Source of the DNA: AC-32 sp963728765
Lineage (GTDB): Bacteria; Actinomycetota; Thermoleophilia; Gaiellales; Gaiellaceae
Direction: 5' to 3'
DNA length: 64,000 nucleotides
Assembly (NCBI GenBank): GCA_963728765.1
Contig: CAVSKX010000004.1
Coordinates: 372,001 to 436,000 of the forward strand
The translations under genes were made by a program, and so were the position numbers. Of this stretch, positions 1 to 6,759 are shown piece after piece. The notes beneath the pieces are model-generated. The model was given only the letters and a program-made list of their open reading frames with translations, did no database searches and was not told where the DNA came from. Every line of letters starts with the position of its first letter. The first letter of the stretch is position 1.

Positions 1-10
1 ATCGATCGAG

Positions 11-301
11 ATGGTTGCAGAGCTGGTGGACTACGTGGTCGGCGTCGGCACGCACCGGGACGGGCACACGCTCGCCCTCGTCGAGGCAAGGAGCGGGGCG
101 GTCGTCGCGCAGCGGAGGGTCGCGAGCAACGGCCGTGGCTACGCGCAGGCGCTCCGTTTCGCGCAGCAGCACGCCGAGGCCGGCCGTCTGTGGGCAGTCG
201 AAGGCGCGGGCCATTACGGTGCCGGGCTCGCCCGCTACCTGAGCGAGCGCGGCGAGACGGTGCTCGAGGTGAGTCGTTCGCCGCGTAGCGAGCGCTTGCG
301 C
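11..301 (+). pseudogene. IS110-family transposase, N-terminal remnant
   Basis: About 95 residues match the start of an IS110-type (DEDD) transposase: a YVVGVGTHRDGHTLALV segment, then WAVEGAGHYGAGLARYLSERGE followed by VLEVSRSPRSERLR. Similarity stops near base 300 and the frame then runs into unrelated low-complexity Pro/Arg sequence, so the catalytic remainder and the C-terminal domain are gone. In intact members the first acidic residue lies in a G-I-D-x-H-K motif; here the corresponding position reads Gly (VGVGTHRD), so even the retained part looks inactive. No terminal repeats can be assigned because the left edge of the window is only 10 bases away. It is the only mobile-element trace in the window. 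Confidence 0.7.
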
Positions 302-783
302 CGGTCGATCTCTCAACCAGCGCCGATCTCGAGGCTGCCGCCTGACTCAGCCGTCGGGCGCGCGCCCCAATCACCACTGATGCCCTTGCGGCCAGCTCCC
401 GCCGCCACGCCCCCAGCCTGGACGGCCTCCATAGACAGAGCGGCCGTAACACCGCAGCGGGAACAACACTCGATCCATCATCTCGTCGCCGGAGCGATCC
501 GCGCACCTACGATCCGCCCGCACGCACCAAGACCCGGTCGAAAGACAGTCCAGCCCGACACTTGACCCACCAACGCCACTACAGATAAGGAGCTTCATTC
601 CCGCACGAGCGCGGCCGTGGCGGTGTCCTCTGCAGCGTGTTTCGCGAAGTGCCAGATGGGTGGTGTCAGAGCCGTGCGTCCGTCGAGCCCCCGTGCCTCT
701 CCCGATGCACTTCTGAGTGACATGAACCACTTCAGCGGAGCGCCGCTCGGCGCTGCCCGCAAAGGTCGCGTCCGGGGGAAGCG
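302..783. other. No convincing gene
   Basis: This stretch follows the transposase remnant. Open frames exist on both strands, but their translations are Arg/Pro/Ser-rich and show no family motif or ribosome binding site. It may be decayed transposon sequence. I see no RNA gene or clear repeat in it. Confidence 0.5.
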
Positions 784-1002
784 CTAGGTCTCGTCGCGGT
801 CGGCGCCGGAGAACGACTGCTCCCAGCCGACGTTGACGAGCATCGCACCGACTTCGCGGACCGCAAGAGCGATTTCGAGACCGATCTCCCGGATCGCCTC
901 CGTCTCGCGCGCCGTCGACGCACTTGCCCGCAGCTCGTCGAGCAGCCGCTCGAGGCGCTCGATCTCCGCGTAGTTCTTCTGCTCTGGGTTGTTAAGTGCC
1001 AT
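784..1002 (-). CDS. Small hypothetical protein, 72 aa
   Basis: An acidic, helical 72-residue protein starting MALNNPEQKNYAEIERLERL. Heptad-like Leu/Ile spacing through residues 10-50 suggests a short amphipathic or coiled-coil helix. There is no signal peptide, membrane segment or cysteine motif, and no strong ribosome binding site upstream of the ATG, so a leaderless or weakly translated gene is possible. The amino-acid composition is that of a real protein, unlike the Arg-rich alternative frames over the same bases, which is the main support. No family is recognised. Confidence 0.45.
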   Translation of the reverse strand: MALNNPEQKNYAEIERLERLLDELRASASTARETEAIREIGLEIALAVREVGAMLVNVGWEQSFSGADRDET

Positions 1003-1105
1003 CGCCGGGATGGTTAGAGGGAGCCTCGGTTCGCCGTGGGGAGTCGCTTGGCTGCACCTGCTTGCCGAGCCGGCCGATGCCCCTGTGACGCTTCGCTACT
1101 CCTCG

Positions 1106-1270
1106 TCATGACCCCGGTGTCGACGGCTTCCGTCGGCCTCCAAACAGCCGCCTCTTCTTCCGACCCTTCTCCTGCTGCACGAGCCGGGTGCCAACGCTCG
1201 CGGTGAGATCTCTCTGGGCACGCTCATGAGTGCCGTCCTCATCCTTTGGGGTCTTCGCGTCTTGCGCCAT
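1106..1270 (-). CDS. Candidate 54-aa basic protein
   Basis: An ATG at 1270 preceded by a good AGGAG-type ribosome binding site opens a 54-codon frame ending TGA at 1106. The product begins MAQDAKTPKDEDGTHERAQR and ends in a strongly basic stretch (GRKKRRLFGGRRK). It overlaps the end of the zinc-ribbon gene by 32 bases and would be the third gene of a cold shock / zinc ribbon / basic protein string on the minus strand. The family is not recognised. A nucleic-acid-binding role would fit the charge but is only a guess. Confidence 0.4.
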   Translation of the reverse strand: MAQDAKTPKDEDGTHERAQRDLTASVGTRLVQQEKGRKKRRLFGGRRKPSTPGS

Positions 1271-1421
1271 CTCCGCTCCTCCCGCTCTGGTGTCGCATGG
1301 ATTTCCAACTGGTGGTCCTGCACATCGGACATGTGGGAAGCGCGCCGCTAACGATGATTCCGTATCCGCAGGCAGCGCACCGAAGCTCGCTCGAAATCGC
1401 GCGTGGCGAGGAGACGGTCAC
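1239..1421 (-). CDS. Small zinc-ribbon protein, 60 aa
   Basis: The product holds a two-knuckle zinc ribbon: LRCAACGYG at residues 13-21 and PTCPMCRTTSW at residues 29-39, with two CxxC pairs 13 residues apart. The tail is basic and disordered. The start is taken as a GTG at 1421 whose GTGA overlaps the stop of the cold-shock gene, so the two are probably translationally coupled. Such ribbons typically bind one zinc and act in RNA, DNA or protein contacts; no specific function can be assigned. Being tied to a Csp gene suggests a nucleic-acid role. Confidence 0.65.
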   Translation of the reverse strand: MTVSSPRAISSELRCAACGYGIIVSGALPTCPMCRTTSWKSMRHQSGRSGDGARREDPKG

Positions 1422-1642
1422 GGACTTCCCTTCAACGAAAGGGGCAGAACGTGGATGGCCTCTGGACCCATGCCTCCTTCGCGTGGCTCGAAGCCGACGC
1501 GTGCCCCTTCGGACAGTGTCCGGGTGCGCCAGTCGCCGACGATGCTGCCGCGGTGGACGAATAGATCCCTGCCGTCTTCGTCGGCCCTGATGAAGCCGTA
1601 GCCGTTCTCTTCGTCGAACCACTTGACCGTGCCACTCGCCAA
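1418..1642 (-). CDS. csp: Cold-shock domain protein (CspA family)
   Basis: A 74-aa single cold-shock domain. The RNP-1-like GYGFI and RNP-2-like LFVHRGS motifs that line the nucleic-acid face are present, after the typical start ASGTVKWFDEENGYGFIRAD. Family members bind single-stranded RNA or DNA as RNA chaperones. The TTG start at 1642 is chosen because it puts Met-Ala-Ser-Gly at the normal N-terminus and has a perfect AGGAGG ten bases upstream; a longer in-frame extension lacks similarity. The second half (SEGARVGFEPREGGMGPEAIHV) is divergent but has the expected length. Confidence 0.85.
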   Translation of the reverse strand: MASGTVKWFDEENGYGFIRADEDGRDLFVHRGSIVGDWRTRTLSEGARVGFEPREGGMGPEAIHVLPLSLKGSP

Positions 1643-1652
1643 GAGAGAAGCA

Positions 1653-1658
1653 CCTCCT
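1653..1658 (-). promoter_or_regulatory. Ribosome binding site fixing the TTG start of csp
   Basis: AGGAGG on the minus strand, ten bases before TTG at 1642. It decides the start over the longer frame that opens at 1771. Confidence 0.7.
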
Positions 1659-1834
1659 ACCTTCCTTCTCTCTGCGATCACGGGAGCCCAAAACGAGCAT
1701 CCCTCTGCACCTAGGCCAGATGTGACAGTCGAAAAGGGTACGAGCCTCGACGGCTTCCGCGCTAAGCCCAACGCGCCGAACCAGTCTAGCCGCGATCTCC
1801 GGAGCCCGTCCGGTTTTCGGCGCTTCGGCGCGGC

Positions 1835-2086
1835 CTAGGGCGCGCCGGTCTCATGGCCTCGGATCGTGAGGTAGCGTCGGGGGTCGGACCGCACCTGTTC
1901 GTACTCCTCGAGCGTGAGAGAGATACGCGCGAAGCAGTGCCTGTCTCGGCACTCACAGAGGAACGGGAGAGGATGCGCGAACTTGAGCTCGCCTGCCTTC
2001 GCGGCGACTCTCTCGTTCGCCTCGCGGAAGACCTCCTCTGCTCGCACGTGTGACCCCCATGTGGCTTGAAAGAGGAGCTTTTCCAT
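1835..2086 (-). CDS. Small CxC-motif protein, paralogue A
   Basis: An 83-aa protein with the core FREANERVAAKAGEL, then FLCECRDRHCFARISLTLEEYEQ and a terminal IRGHE. It aligns clearly with the neighbouring plus-strand gene at 2131-2481: both share FRE-x-NERVA, F-x-CEC, a later Cys, T-x-x-EY, and GHE. The Cys-Glu-Cys...Cys cluster suggests a bound metal, probably zinc, but no function is known to me. The start at 2086 gives an N-terminus equal in length to the paralogue; a GTG at 2149 would extend it into the 5' end of the other gene. Confidence 0.6.
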   Translation of the reverse strand: MEKLLFQATWGSHVRAEEVFREANERVAAKAGELKFAHPLPFLCECRDRHCFARISLTLEEYEQVRSDPRRYLTIRGHETGAP

Positions 2087-2130
2087 CTCGTGGACATCGA
2101 ACCTTGCGATCCGGGACGCGTCGTCGGAAA

Positions 2131-2481
2131 ATGGTTCTCGTGGGGGCACGAGAGGAACGACTCGCTCAGAACGAGGCGCTGTTCCGCGAGGTAAACGAGC
2201 GCGTGGCCGAGGTCGCGACGCAGTTCATCGAAGTCGAGACCAAGGGCGAAGCGGTCGAGTTCATCTGTGAGTGCGGGCGCCGAGACTGCGCCGAGCCGAT
2301 GGCGATGACGGTGGCCGAGTACCAGGCGATTCGCGCAGAGTCGACCCGCTTCGCGGTCATCCCAGGCCACGAGCTTCCCGGGGTCGAGAGCGTAGTGAAG
2401 CGGCACCCGACCCACGTGGTCGTCGAGAAGCGCGAGGCGGATGCTCAAGAGATCGCACGCGAGACGGACCCGCGGACGTAG
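2131..2481 (+). CDS. Small CxC-motif protein, paralogue B
   Basis: A 116-aa protein sharing the family core with the divergent gene at 1835-2086: LFREVNERVAEVATQF, FICECGRRDCAEPM, TVAEYQAIRAE and VIPGHE. It carries an extra C-terminal tail of about 35 mostly polar residues after GHE. Three cysteines (CEC plus one five residues on) are shared with the paralogue and are the likely metal ligands. Only about 45 bases separate the two proposed start codons, so the pair would be served by overlapping promoters or one is poorly expressed. Function unknown. Confidence 0.65.
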   Translation: MVLVGAREERLAQNEALFREVNERVAEVATQFIEVETKGEAVEFICECGRRDCAEPMAMTVAEYQAIRAESTRFAVIPGHELPGVESVVKRHPTHVVVEKREADAQEIARETDPRT

Positions 2482-2795
2482 CGCCCACGCCGGGTCAGCG
2501 TCCGGGCATGAACTCGGGCGCTAGCGCCGCCCGGCCCGACAACAAAGGGATCCGCGCGTTACCCTCGAAGGGCGCCGTGCCGGGGCGGTGGTTTCCGAGA
2601 GCCGCAGTGGCTTCCTCCTCCATCGTCCCGGCGCCACGACCAGCTCAGGCTCAGGGCAAGTATCCGGCCCTCCCGGGATCAACTCCTCGGGTGAGCCGAA
2701 CGGCTGGAGCCGCGGAAGGCACGGCGGCCTGTGCCGACCGGGGCGAGGAGGAGACGTTCGGCTCCCCGCCCTTCGCTCGCAGGTAGGCTCGACCC
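2482..2795. other. Intergenic, no gene seen
   Basis: No frame here has a plausible protein or family motif on either strand. The right end holds the predicted promoter of the VOC gene. Confidence 0.5.
2784..2789 (+). promoter_or_regulatory. -10 hexamer TAGGCT of the VOC gene
   Basis: TAGGCT ends six bases before the GTG start, predicting a leaderless transcript. The same hexamer and nearly the same following bases occur before the gene at 31608. Confidence 0.45.
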
Positions 2796-3185
2796 GTGCC
2801 TGCCCTGAACGCGATCGGGATCGTCGTCTCCGACATGGCGACCTCGATTCGCTTCTACCGGACGCTCGGTGTCGACATGCCCGAGACGCCGGACGAGGGC
2901 CACCTCGAGGCGACCATGCCGAGCGGCGTGCGCCTGATGCTCGACTCGGAGGAGATCATCCGGAGCTTCCAGCCGGAGTGGTCGCGGGAAACGGGGAACC
3001 AGCTCTCGCTGGCGTTCGAGTGCTCGAGCCCGGCCGAGGTGGACGAGGTCTACGCGCGCGTGACGGGCGCGGGCTTCGACGGCGAGAAGGAGCCCTGGGA
3101 CGCCTTCTGGGGCCAGCGCTACGCGCTCTTGCGCGATCCGGACGGCGTCGAGGTCAACCTCTATGCGGCGCTAGAGAGCGGTTAG
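2796..3185 (+). CDS. VOC (glyoxalase/bleomycin-resistance fold) family protein
   Basis: A 129-aa single VOC module with the paired beta-alpha-beta-beta-beta layout: ALNAIGIVVSDMATSIRFYR at the start and a C-terminal RDPDGVEVNLYA. The family uses metal-dependent chemistry on small molecules or binds drugs, and substrate cannot be read from sequence. The usual first-strand metal ligand (His or Gln) seems replaced in the N-terminal GIVV segment, while the C-terminal glutamate of DGVEVNLY is kept, so a non-glyoxalase role is likely. The gene converges on the hydrolase at 3171 and their last 15 bases overlap. Confidence 0.8.
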   Translation: MPALNAIGIVVSDMATSIRFYRTLGVDMPETPDEGHLEATMPSGVRLMLDSEEIIRSFQPEWSRETGNQLSLAFECSSPAEVDEVYARVTGAGFDGEKEPWDAFWGQRYALLRDPDGVEVNLYAALESG

Positions 3186-4043
3186 CCAGTCGACGAGCCG
3201 ACGGTCGTACTCCGGCGCGACGCTGCCGTCCGGAAGCGCCACGTCGTGCTCGGCGCCGGCCACCACGACGATCTCGAGTTCTGACACTCCCGCGGCGCGC
3301 CACGCCTCGACGCTGGGCTCGACCGGCGTCCAGGAGTCCTCGGCGCCGTAGAAGAGCAGCGTCGGCACGCGCACCTGCGCGAACGACGGCCGCGGGTCGA
3401 AGTCCATCTCCTCGATCCAGAGGCGGACGCCTTCCTCGTCGAGCAGCCCGGGTGGCAGCCAGAGCTGCCCCGCCCACGGCTCGTCCAGAGCCGCCAGGAG
3501 GTCTTGCGCGAGCTGTTCGTCGGGCTCGGGCGCGATCGTGTGCACCCACTGCTCGAACCGCCGGCGCAACTCGAGCGCGCGCTCGACGGCCTCGTCATCG
3601 AACCCGGCGAGCCGAAGCTGGCGCTCGACCGCGTACATCATCTGCTCGGCCGGAGTGACGCCGGTCGAGGCCACCAGGACGAGGAACGCCACCTCGTCCG
3701 ACGCCGCCGCCGCGAGCGGGCCGATCCAGCCGCCCTGGCTGATCCCCCAGAGCCCGACGCGCTCGGCTTCGACCGCCCGCAGCACCGCGAGCGCGTCGTC
3801 GACCTGAAGCTCGAACCGCCCACGGGTGGCGTCTCCGGTGGACTCGCCTTCGCCGCGCCGGTCGAACGTGACGACCCCGATCCCGTGCTGAGGCAGGAGC
3901 TCGTGCAGGTGGCGGAGCGACGGCGAGTCGCGCGTGCCCTCGCCGGCGCCGTGCAACCCGACGAGCGCGGTCGGACCGGCCGGCGAGTAGCTCGCGGCCA
4001 GCGTGAAGCCGTCGCGCTGGATCAGCAGCTCCTCCACGCTCAC
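3171..4043 (-). CDS. Alpha/beta-hydrolase
   Basis: A 290-aa alpha/beta-hydrolase of the dienelactone-hydrolase or esterase type. An oxyanion region GLHGAGEGTRD is followed by FDRRGEGES, the nucleophile elbow GISQGG (catalytic Ser), the acid strand LLFYGAEDSWTPVEPS and a final GAEHDVA with the catalytic His. There is no signal peptide, so it is cytoplasmic. The GTG start overlaps the helicase stop as GTGA, so it is translationally coupled to the HelD gene. Substrate unknown; it may be merely co-transcribed. Confidence 0.85.
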   Translation of the reverse strand: MSVEELLIQRDGFTLAASYSPAGPTALVGLHGAGEGTRDSPSLRHLHELLPQHGIGVVTFDRRGEGESTGDATRGRFELQVDDALAVLRAVEAERVGLWGISQGGWIGPLAAAASDEVAFLVLVASTGVTPAEQMMYAVERQLRLAGFDDEAVERALELRRRFEQWVHTIAPEPDEQLAQDLLAALDEPWAGQLWLPPGLLDEEGVRLWIEEMDFDPRPSFAQVRVPTLLFYGAEDSWTPVEPSVEAWRAAGVSELEIVVVAGAEHDVALPDGSVAPEYDRRLVDWLTAL

Positions 4044-5983
4044 AGGCCCAGCTCCGGTGGCAGCGGCCGCGCGTGGACGAGAACGAGCGTCGTCGTCGGC
4101 CGCGTGAGCGCGACGTAGAGCTCCCTCAGCCCCTGGCCCTTGACCGCCTCCTCGACGATCTGCGCCGGCTCGACGACGATCACGTGGTCGAACTCCATGC
4201 CCTTCGCCTCGCGTGGGGTGAGGACGGCGATGCGGGTGTCGTCGAACAGCGCGGTCTCGCCCTCGCCGCGCAGCGACGCAGGGGCGATCACCGCCAGCAG
4301 GCCCTCTGCGCCGGCCAGGCGCGCCGCCTCGTCGAATGCCGAGGCCAGCGGTGCCTCCGCCTCCACCACGCGGGGCGGGTCGGCGCCGGTTCGGTAGGCG
4401 AGCGGCGGCACGACGTCCGGCGCGATTCGCTCCAGCAGCGGCAGCGCGATCGACATGATCTCGCGCGGGACGCGATAGGCGTGGCGCAGCTCCTCGACCT
4501 CGGCGCCGTCGCCGCCCGGGAGGTGGGGGAGCAGCTCGTCCCAGCGTGCGTAGCCGACCGGGCCGGTCGCCTGGGCGATGTCGCCGAGGACGGTGAACGC
4601 GCCCGCCGCCCGGCGCGAGACCATCCGCAGCTGCATCGGCGTCAGGTCCTGCGCCTCGTCCACGATCACGTGGCCGTAGTGGGTCGGTTCGCCGTGCAGG
4701 ATCGCGCGCGCCTCGTCCAGCAGCGGCAGGTCGGCGTCGCTCCAACCGCTGCGGGCCCGCCGCAGCAGTGCCTGCTCGTCCGCGTCGAGGATCCCGTCGG
4801 CCGCCGCCGCCAGCGACTCGCGCGAAGAGAAGAGGCGCCGCACGACCTGCTCCGGCTTCGGCGCCGGCCAGGACGCGTCGAGGAAGCGGCTCAGCCGCCC
4901 GTCGCGCCGCAGCGCCCGCTCGACCTCCTCGAACGAGCGGAACGCCTCCCCGCCGAGCCGCACCCCGTAGTCCTCGTAGAAGCGGCGCAGCACGTTCATG
5001 CGGAAGCGCTCGCGCGCGGCCGCCGAGAGGCCGAGCTCGGCGCGCGCTTCCTCGAGCAGCTCGGCCGCCTCGTCCATCTCGACCCCTACGAAGCGGCCTT
5101 CGAGCCGCACGACGAGCTCCTGCGGCTCGCCTTCCGACGCGAGCTCGGCCGCGCGCTGGAGGACGTCGGCCAGCCGCGTGTCCGCCTTCAGGCGCTGCAC
5201 GTCGAGCGGGTCGGCGCGGCTGATCTCGGCGCCGTCCACGAGCTCCGCAACGGCGCGCTGGTCGACGCTGTCCTCGCCGAGGGCGGGGAGGACGTGCGAG
5301 ACATACTCCATGAAGGCCGGGTTCGGGCCGACGACGAGGATCCGCCGCAGCTCCGAGCGATGCGCGTAGAGCAGGTACGAGGCGCGGTGGAGGCCGACGG
5401 CCGTCTTGCCCGTGCCCGGGCCGCCCTGGATCACGAGCGGCGGCTCCGGCTCGCGGGCGATCAGGCGGTACTGGTCGGCCTGGATCGTGGCGACGATGTC
5501 GCGCATACGCGTGTCGCGGGCGCGCTCGAGGTCCTCGAGCAGGAAGTCGTCGACCGCGGCCGCGTCGGCCAGCGAGCCGTCGAGCGCCTCGTCGCTGATG
5601 TCGAGCAGTTCGCGGCCGCGCGTGCGGAAGCGCCGCCGTAGCGTGACGCCGTGCGGCGCCACCGGCGTGGCCGTGTAGAAGGGCCGCGCCGCCGGCGCCT
5701 GCCAGTTGACGACGAGCGCGCGGCGGGCGTCGTCGTGGACCCACCGCCGCCCGACGTAGAGCGACTCGGCGGTTCCCTCCGCGTCGATCCGGCCGAAGCA
5801 GAGCCCCCGCTCGGCGTCCTCGAAGGTGCGCAGGCGGCCGGTGGCCCAGTCCTCGATCGCCTGCTGCGCCTCCTCGGTCGCCCCGGCGGAGGCCGTGCGC
5901 AGGAGCGTCTCGCGCATGCGATCGAGGCAGTCGTAGGCCGCGTCGAGGTAGGCCTGTTCGGCGGGGACGTCGGGGTGCGTCAC
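4040..5983 (-). CDS. helD: HelD-type superfamily 1 ATPase (RNA polymerase recycling factor)
   Basis: A 647-aa SF1 helicase-like protein. An N-terminal coiled-coil (about residues 1-60) precedes a domain with VVNWQAPAARPFY, typical of HelD. Walker A GGPGTGKT lies at residues 187-194, Walker B is VIVDEAQDLTPMQ, and C-terminal motifs include LTPREAKGMEFD and LYVALTRPT. HelD proteins bind RNA polymerase, pry nucleic acid from the active site and recycle stalled enzyme; actinobacterial members can also protect against rifamycins. The GTG start is seven bases downstream of a -10-like hexamer, so the transcript is probably leaderless. It is divergent from padR, sharing a 55-base promoter region. Confidence 0.88.
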   Translation of the reverse strand: MTHPDVPAEQAYLDAAYDCLDRMRETLLRTASAGATEEAQQAIEDWATGRLRTFEDAERGLCFGRIDAEGTAESLYVGRRWVHDDARRALVVNWQAPAARPFYTATPVAPHGVTLRRRFRTRGRELLDISDEALDGSLADAAAVDDFLLEDLERARDTRMRDIVATIQADQYRLIAREPEPPLVIQGGPGTGKTAVGLHRASYLLYAHRSELRRILVVGPNPAFMEYVSHVLPALGEDSVDQRAVAELVDGAEISRADPLDVQRLKADTRLADVLQRAAELASEGEPQELVVRLEGRFVGVEMDEAAELLEEARAELGLSAAARERFRMNVLRRFYEDYGVRLGGEAFRSFEEVERALRRDGRLSRFLDASWPAPKPEQVVRRLFSSRESLAAAADGILDADEQALLRRARSGWSDADLPLLDEARAILHGEPTHYGHVIVDEAQDLTPMQLRMVSRRAAGAFTVLGDIAQATGPVGYARWDELLPHLPGGDGAEVEELRHAYRVPREIMSIALPLLERIAPDVVPPLAYRTGADPPRVVEAEAPLASAFDEAARLAGAEGLLAVIAPASLRGEGETALFDDTRIAVLTPREAKGMEFDHVIVVEPAQIVEEAVKGQGLRELYVALTRPTTTLVLVHARPLPPELGL

Positions 5984-5990
5984 GGTGTTG

Positions 5991-6032
5991 AATCTACTCG
6001 CCTGCGTTCTACATATGTGATTTACCTATACT
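5991..6032. promoter_or_regulatory. Divergent helD/padR promoter with ACATATGT palindrome
   Basis: An AT-rich island between two divergent genes. TATACT (6027-6032) lies six bases before the padR ATG; on the other strand TAGATT (5996-5991) lies seven bases before the helD GTG. Between the two hexamers is the palindrome ACATATGT (6011-6018), which fits the ATGT/ACAT half-sites bound by many PadR proteins. This suggests PadR represses itself and helD. Both transcripts would be leaderless. Confidence 0.5.
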
Positions 6033-6038
6033 GAAGCC

Positions 6039-6431
6039 ATGACCCGCCGACATCACGCGCGCTCCCGCAGCCGCAGGCTCCTGCGGCCGGGCCACTGGCA
6101 CGTCCAGGCGCGGGTCGAGCGCTTCGTCGAGCCGTCGCTGCTCCTGCTCCTGCGCGAGCGGCCGCTGCACGGCTACGAGCTGCTCGAGCGGCTCCCGGAG
6201 CTGGGGGCCGAGGGCCGCGTGGACATCGGCAACCTCTACCGCCTCCTGCGCGCGCTCGAGGAGGAGGGCCTCGTCGCCTCGGAGTGGAGCGACGAGTTGC
6301 CCGGCCCGGCCAAGCGCACCTACCAGCTCACCGACGAGGGCCGGCGCGTCCTCGACACGTGGGCCGAGGCGCTGCGCCGCGCGCAGGGGTCGATCGGAAC
6401 GTTTCTCGACCGCTACGAGGAAGGGAGGTGA
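6039..6431 (+). CDS. PadR-family transcriptional regulator
   Basis: A 130-aa winged-helix regulator. After a basic 20-residue arm come LLLLRERPLHGYELLERL (first helices and the HGYEL signature), IGNLYRLLRALEEEGLV (recognition helix) and the wing KRTYQLTDEGRRVL, then a dimerising C-terminal helix. PadR proteins usually repress their own gene and an adjacent stress or efflux gene upon binding small ligands. Here the natural target is the divergent helD transcript. The gene is followed after two bases by the His-rich small gene, so the two form an operon. Confidence 0.88.
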   Translation: MTRRHHARSRSRRLLRPGHWHVQARVERFVEPSLLLLLRERPLHGYELLERLPELGAEGRVDIGNLYRLLRALEEEGLVASEWSDELPGPAKRTYQLTDEGRRVLDTWAEALRRAQGSIGTFLDRYEEGR

Positions 6432-6433
6432 AC

Positions 6434-6619
6434 ATGTGCGGACACAGGCACCACCACCGCGGCCTCGGCCGGCGCGGACGCCGCTTCCCCAACCGTGAGG
6501 AGTGGATCCGCCGGCTCGAGGAGCGCCAGCGCGACCTCGAGCAGGAGGTCGCCGACCTCGCGGACGTGATCAAGCATCTGAAGGCCGGCGACACCCCGGA
6601 AGGGGCTACCGCGCTCTAG
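6434..6619 (+). CDS. Small His-rich coiled-coil protein (padR partner)
   Basis: A 61-aa protein with a strong GGGAGG ribosome binding site. Its N-terminus is MCGHRHHHRGLGRRGRRF: a Cys-Gly-His-x-His-His-His cluster well suited to binding Ni, Cu or Zn. Residues 20-52 form an amphipathic helix (WIRRLEERQRDLEQEVADL) likely to be a coiled coil. Such small metal-motif helices sit behind PadR genes in many bacteria, which suggests a cofactor, ligand sensor or antagonist of PadR, but this is inference. A rho-independent terminator follows 12 bases later. Confidence 0.7.
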   Translation: MCGHRHHHRGLGRRGRRFPNREEWIRRLEERQRDLEQEVADLADVIKHLKAGDTPEGATAL

Positions 6620-6631
6620 CTCGGGCTCTCG

Positions 6632-6665
6632 GGCCCCGTCTCGGCGGGGCCTTCCGCCCGTTTTC
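6632..6665 (+). terminator. Intrinsic terminator of the padR operon
   Basis: Perfect stem GGCCCCG (6632-6638) with CGGGGCC (6645-6651), six-base loop, followed a few bases later by TTTTCTGTT. Confidence 0.7.
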
Positions 6666-6671
6666 TGTTGC

Positions 6672-6733
6672 TATTGTGGCTCCACCACATTTCACCGGCT
6701 TGGCGAAATGGGCGCGCGGCGCCCATTTTTCGT
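6672..6733 (+). promoter_or_regulatory. rimP-nusA operon leader with terminator/antiterminator-like stems
   Basis: TATTGT at 6672-6677 is a possible -10. About 30 bases on, AAATGGGCGC (6706-6715) pairs perfectly with GCGCCCATTT (6719-6728), and the T-tract runs to 6730: a complete intrinsic terminator 30 bases ahead of the rimP ATG. GAAATG (6705-6710), needed for its 5' arm, can instead pair with CATTTC (6688-6693). The two foldings exclude each other, as in attenuators. NusA, encoded by this operon, is known to stimulate pausing and intrinsic termination, so feedback control is plausible. Confidence 0.5.
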
Positions 6734-6759
6734 AAGTGGCGACATTTCGTCGGGGAGAC

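Noticed and set aside
371..730. Minus-strand 119-codon frame in the patch right of the transposase remnant
   Set aside because: Gly/Arg/Ser-rich without motif, start signal or helical pattern.
1096..1332. Minus-strand 78-codon frame overlapping the zinc ribbon
   Set aside because: It is out of frame with the better 54-aa candidate that has a ribosome site, and its translation is Arg-rich.
2588..3658. A 356-codon plus-strand frame over the VOC gene and hydrolase
   Set aside because: Arg-rich low-complexity translation, overlaps two recognised genes in other frames.
3171..5744. An 857-codon minus-strand frame running through both the hydrolase and the helicase region
   Set aside because: Only its last 290 codons are the real hydrolase; the upstream part is Arg/Ala/Pro-rich shadow of the HelD gene.
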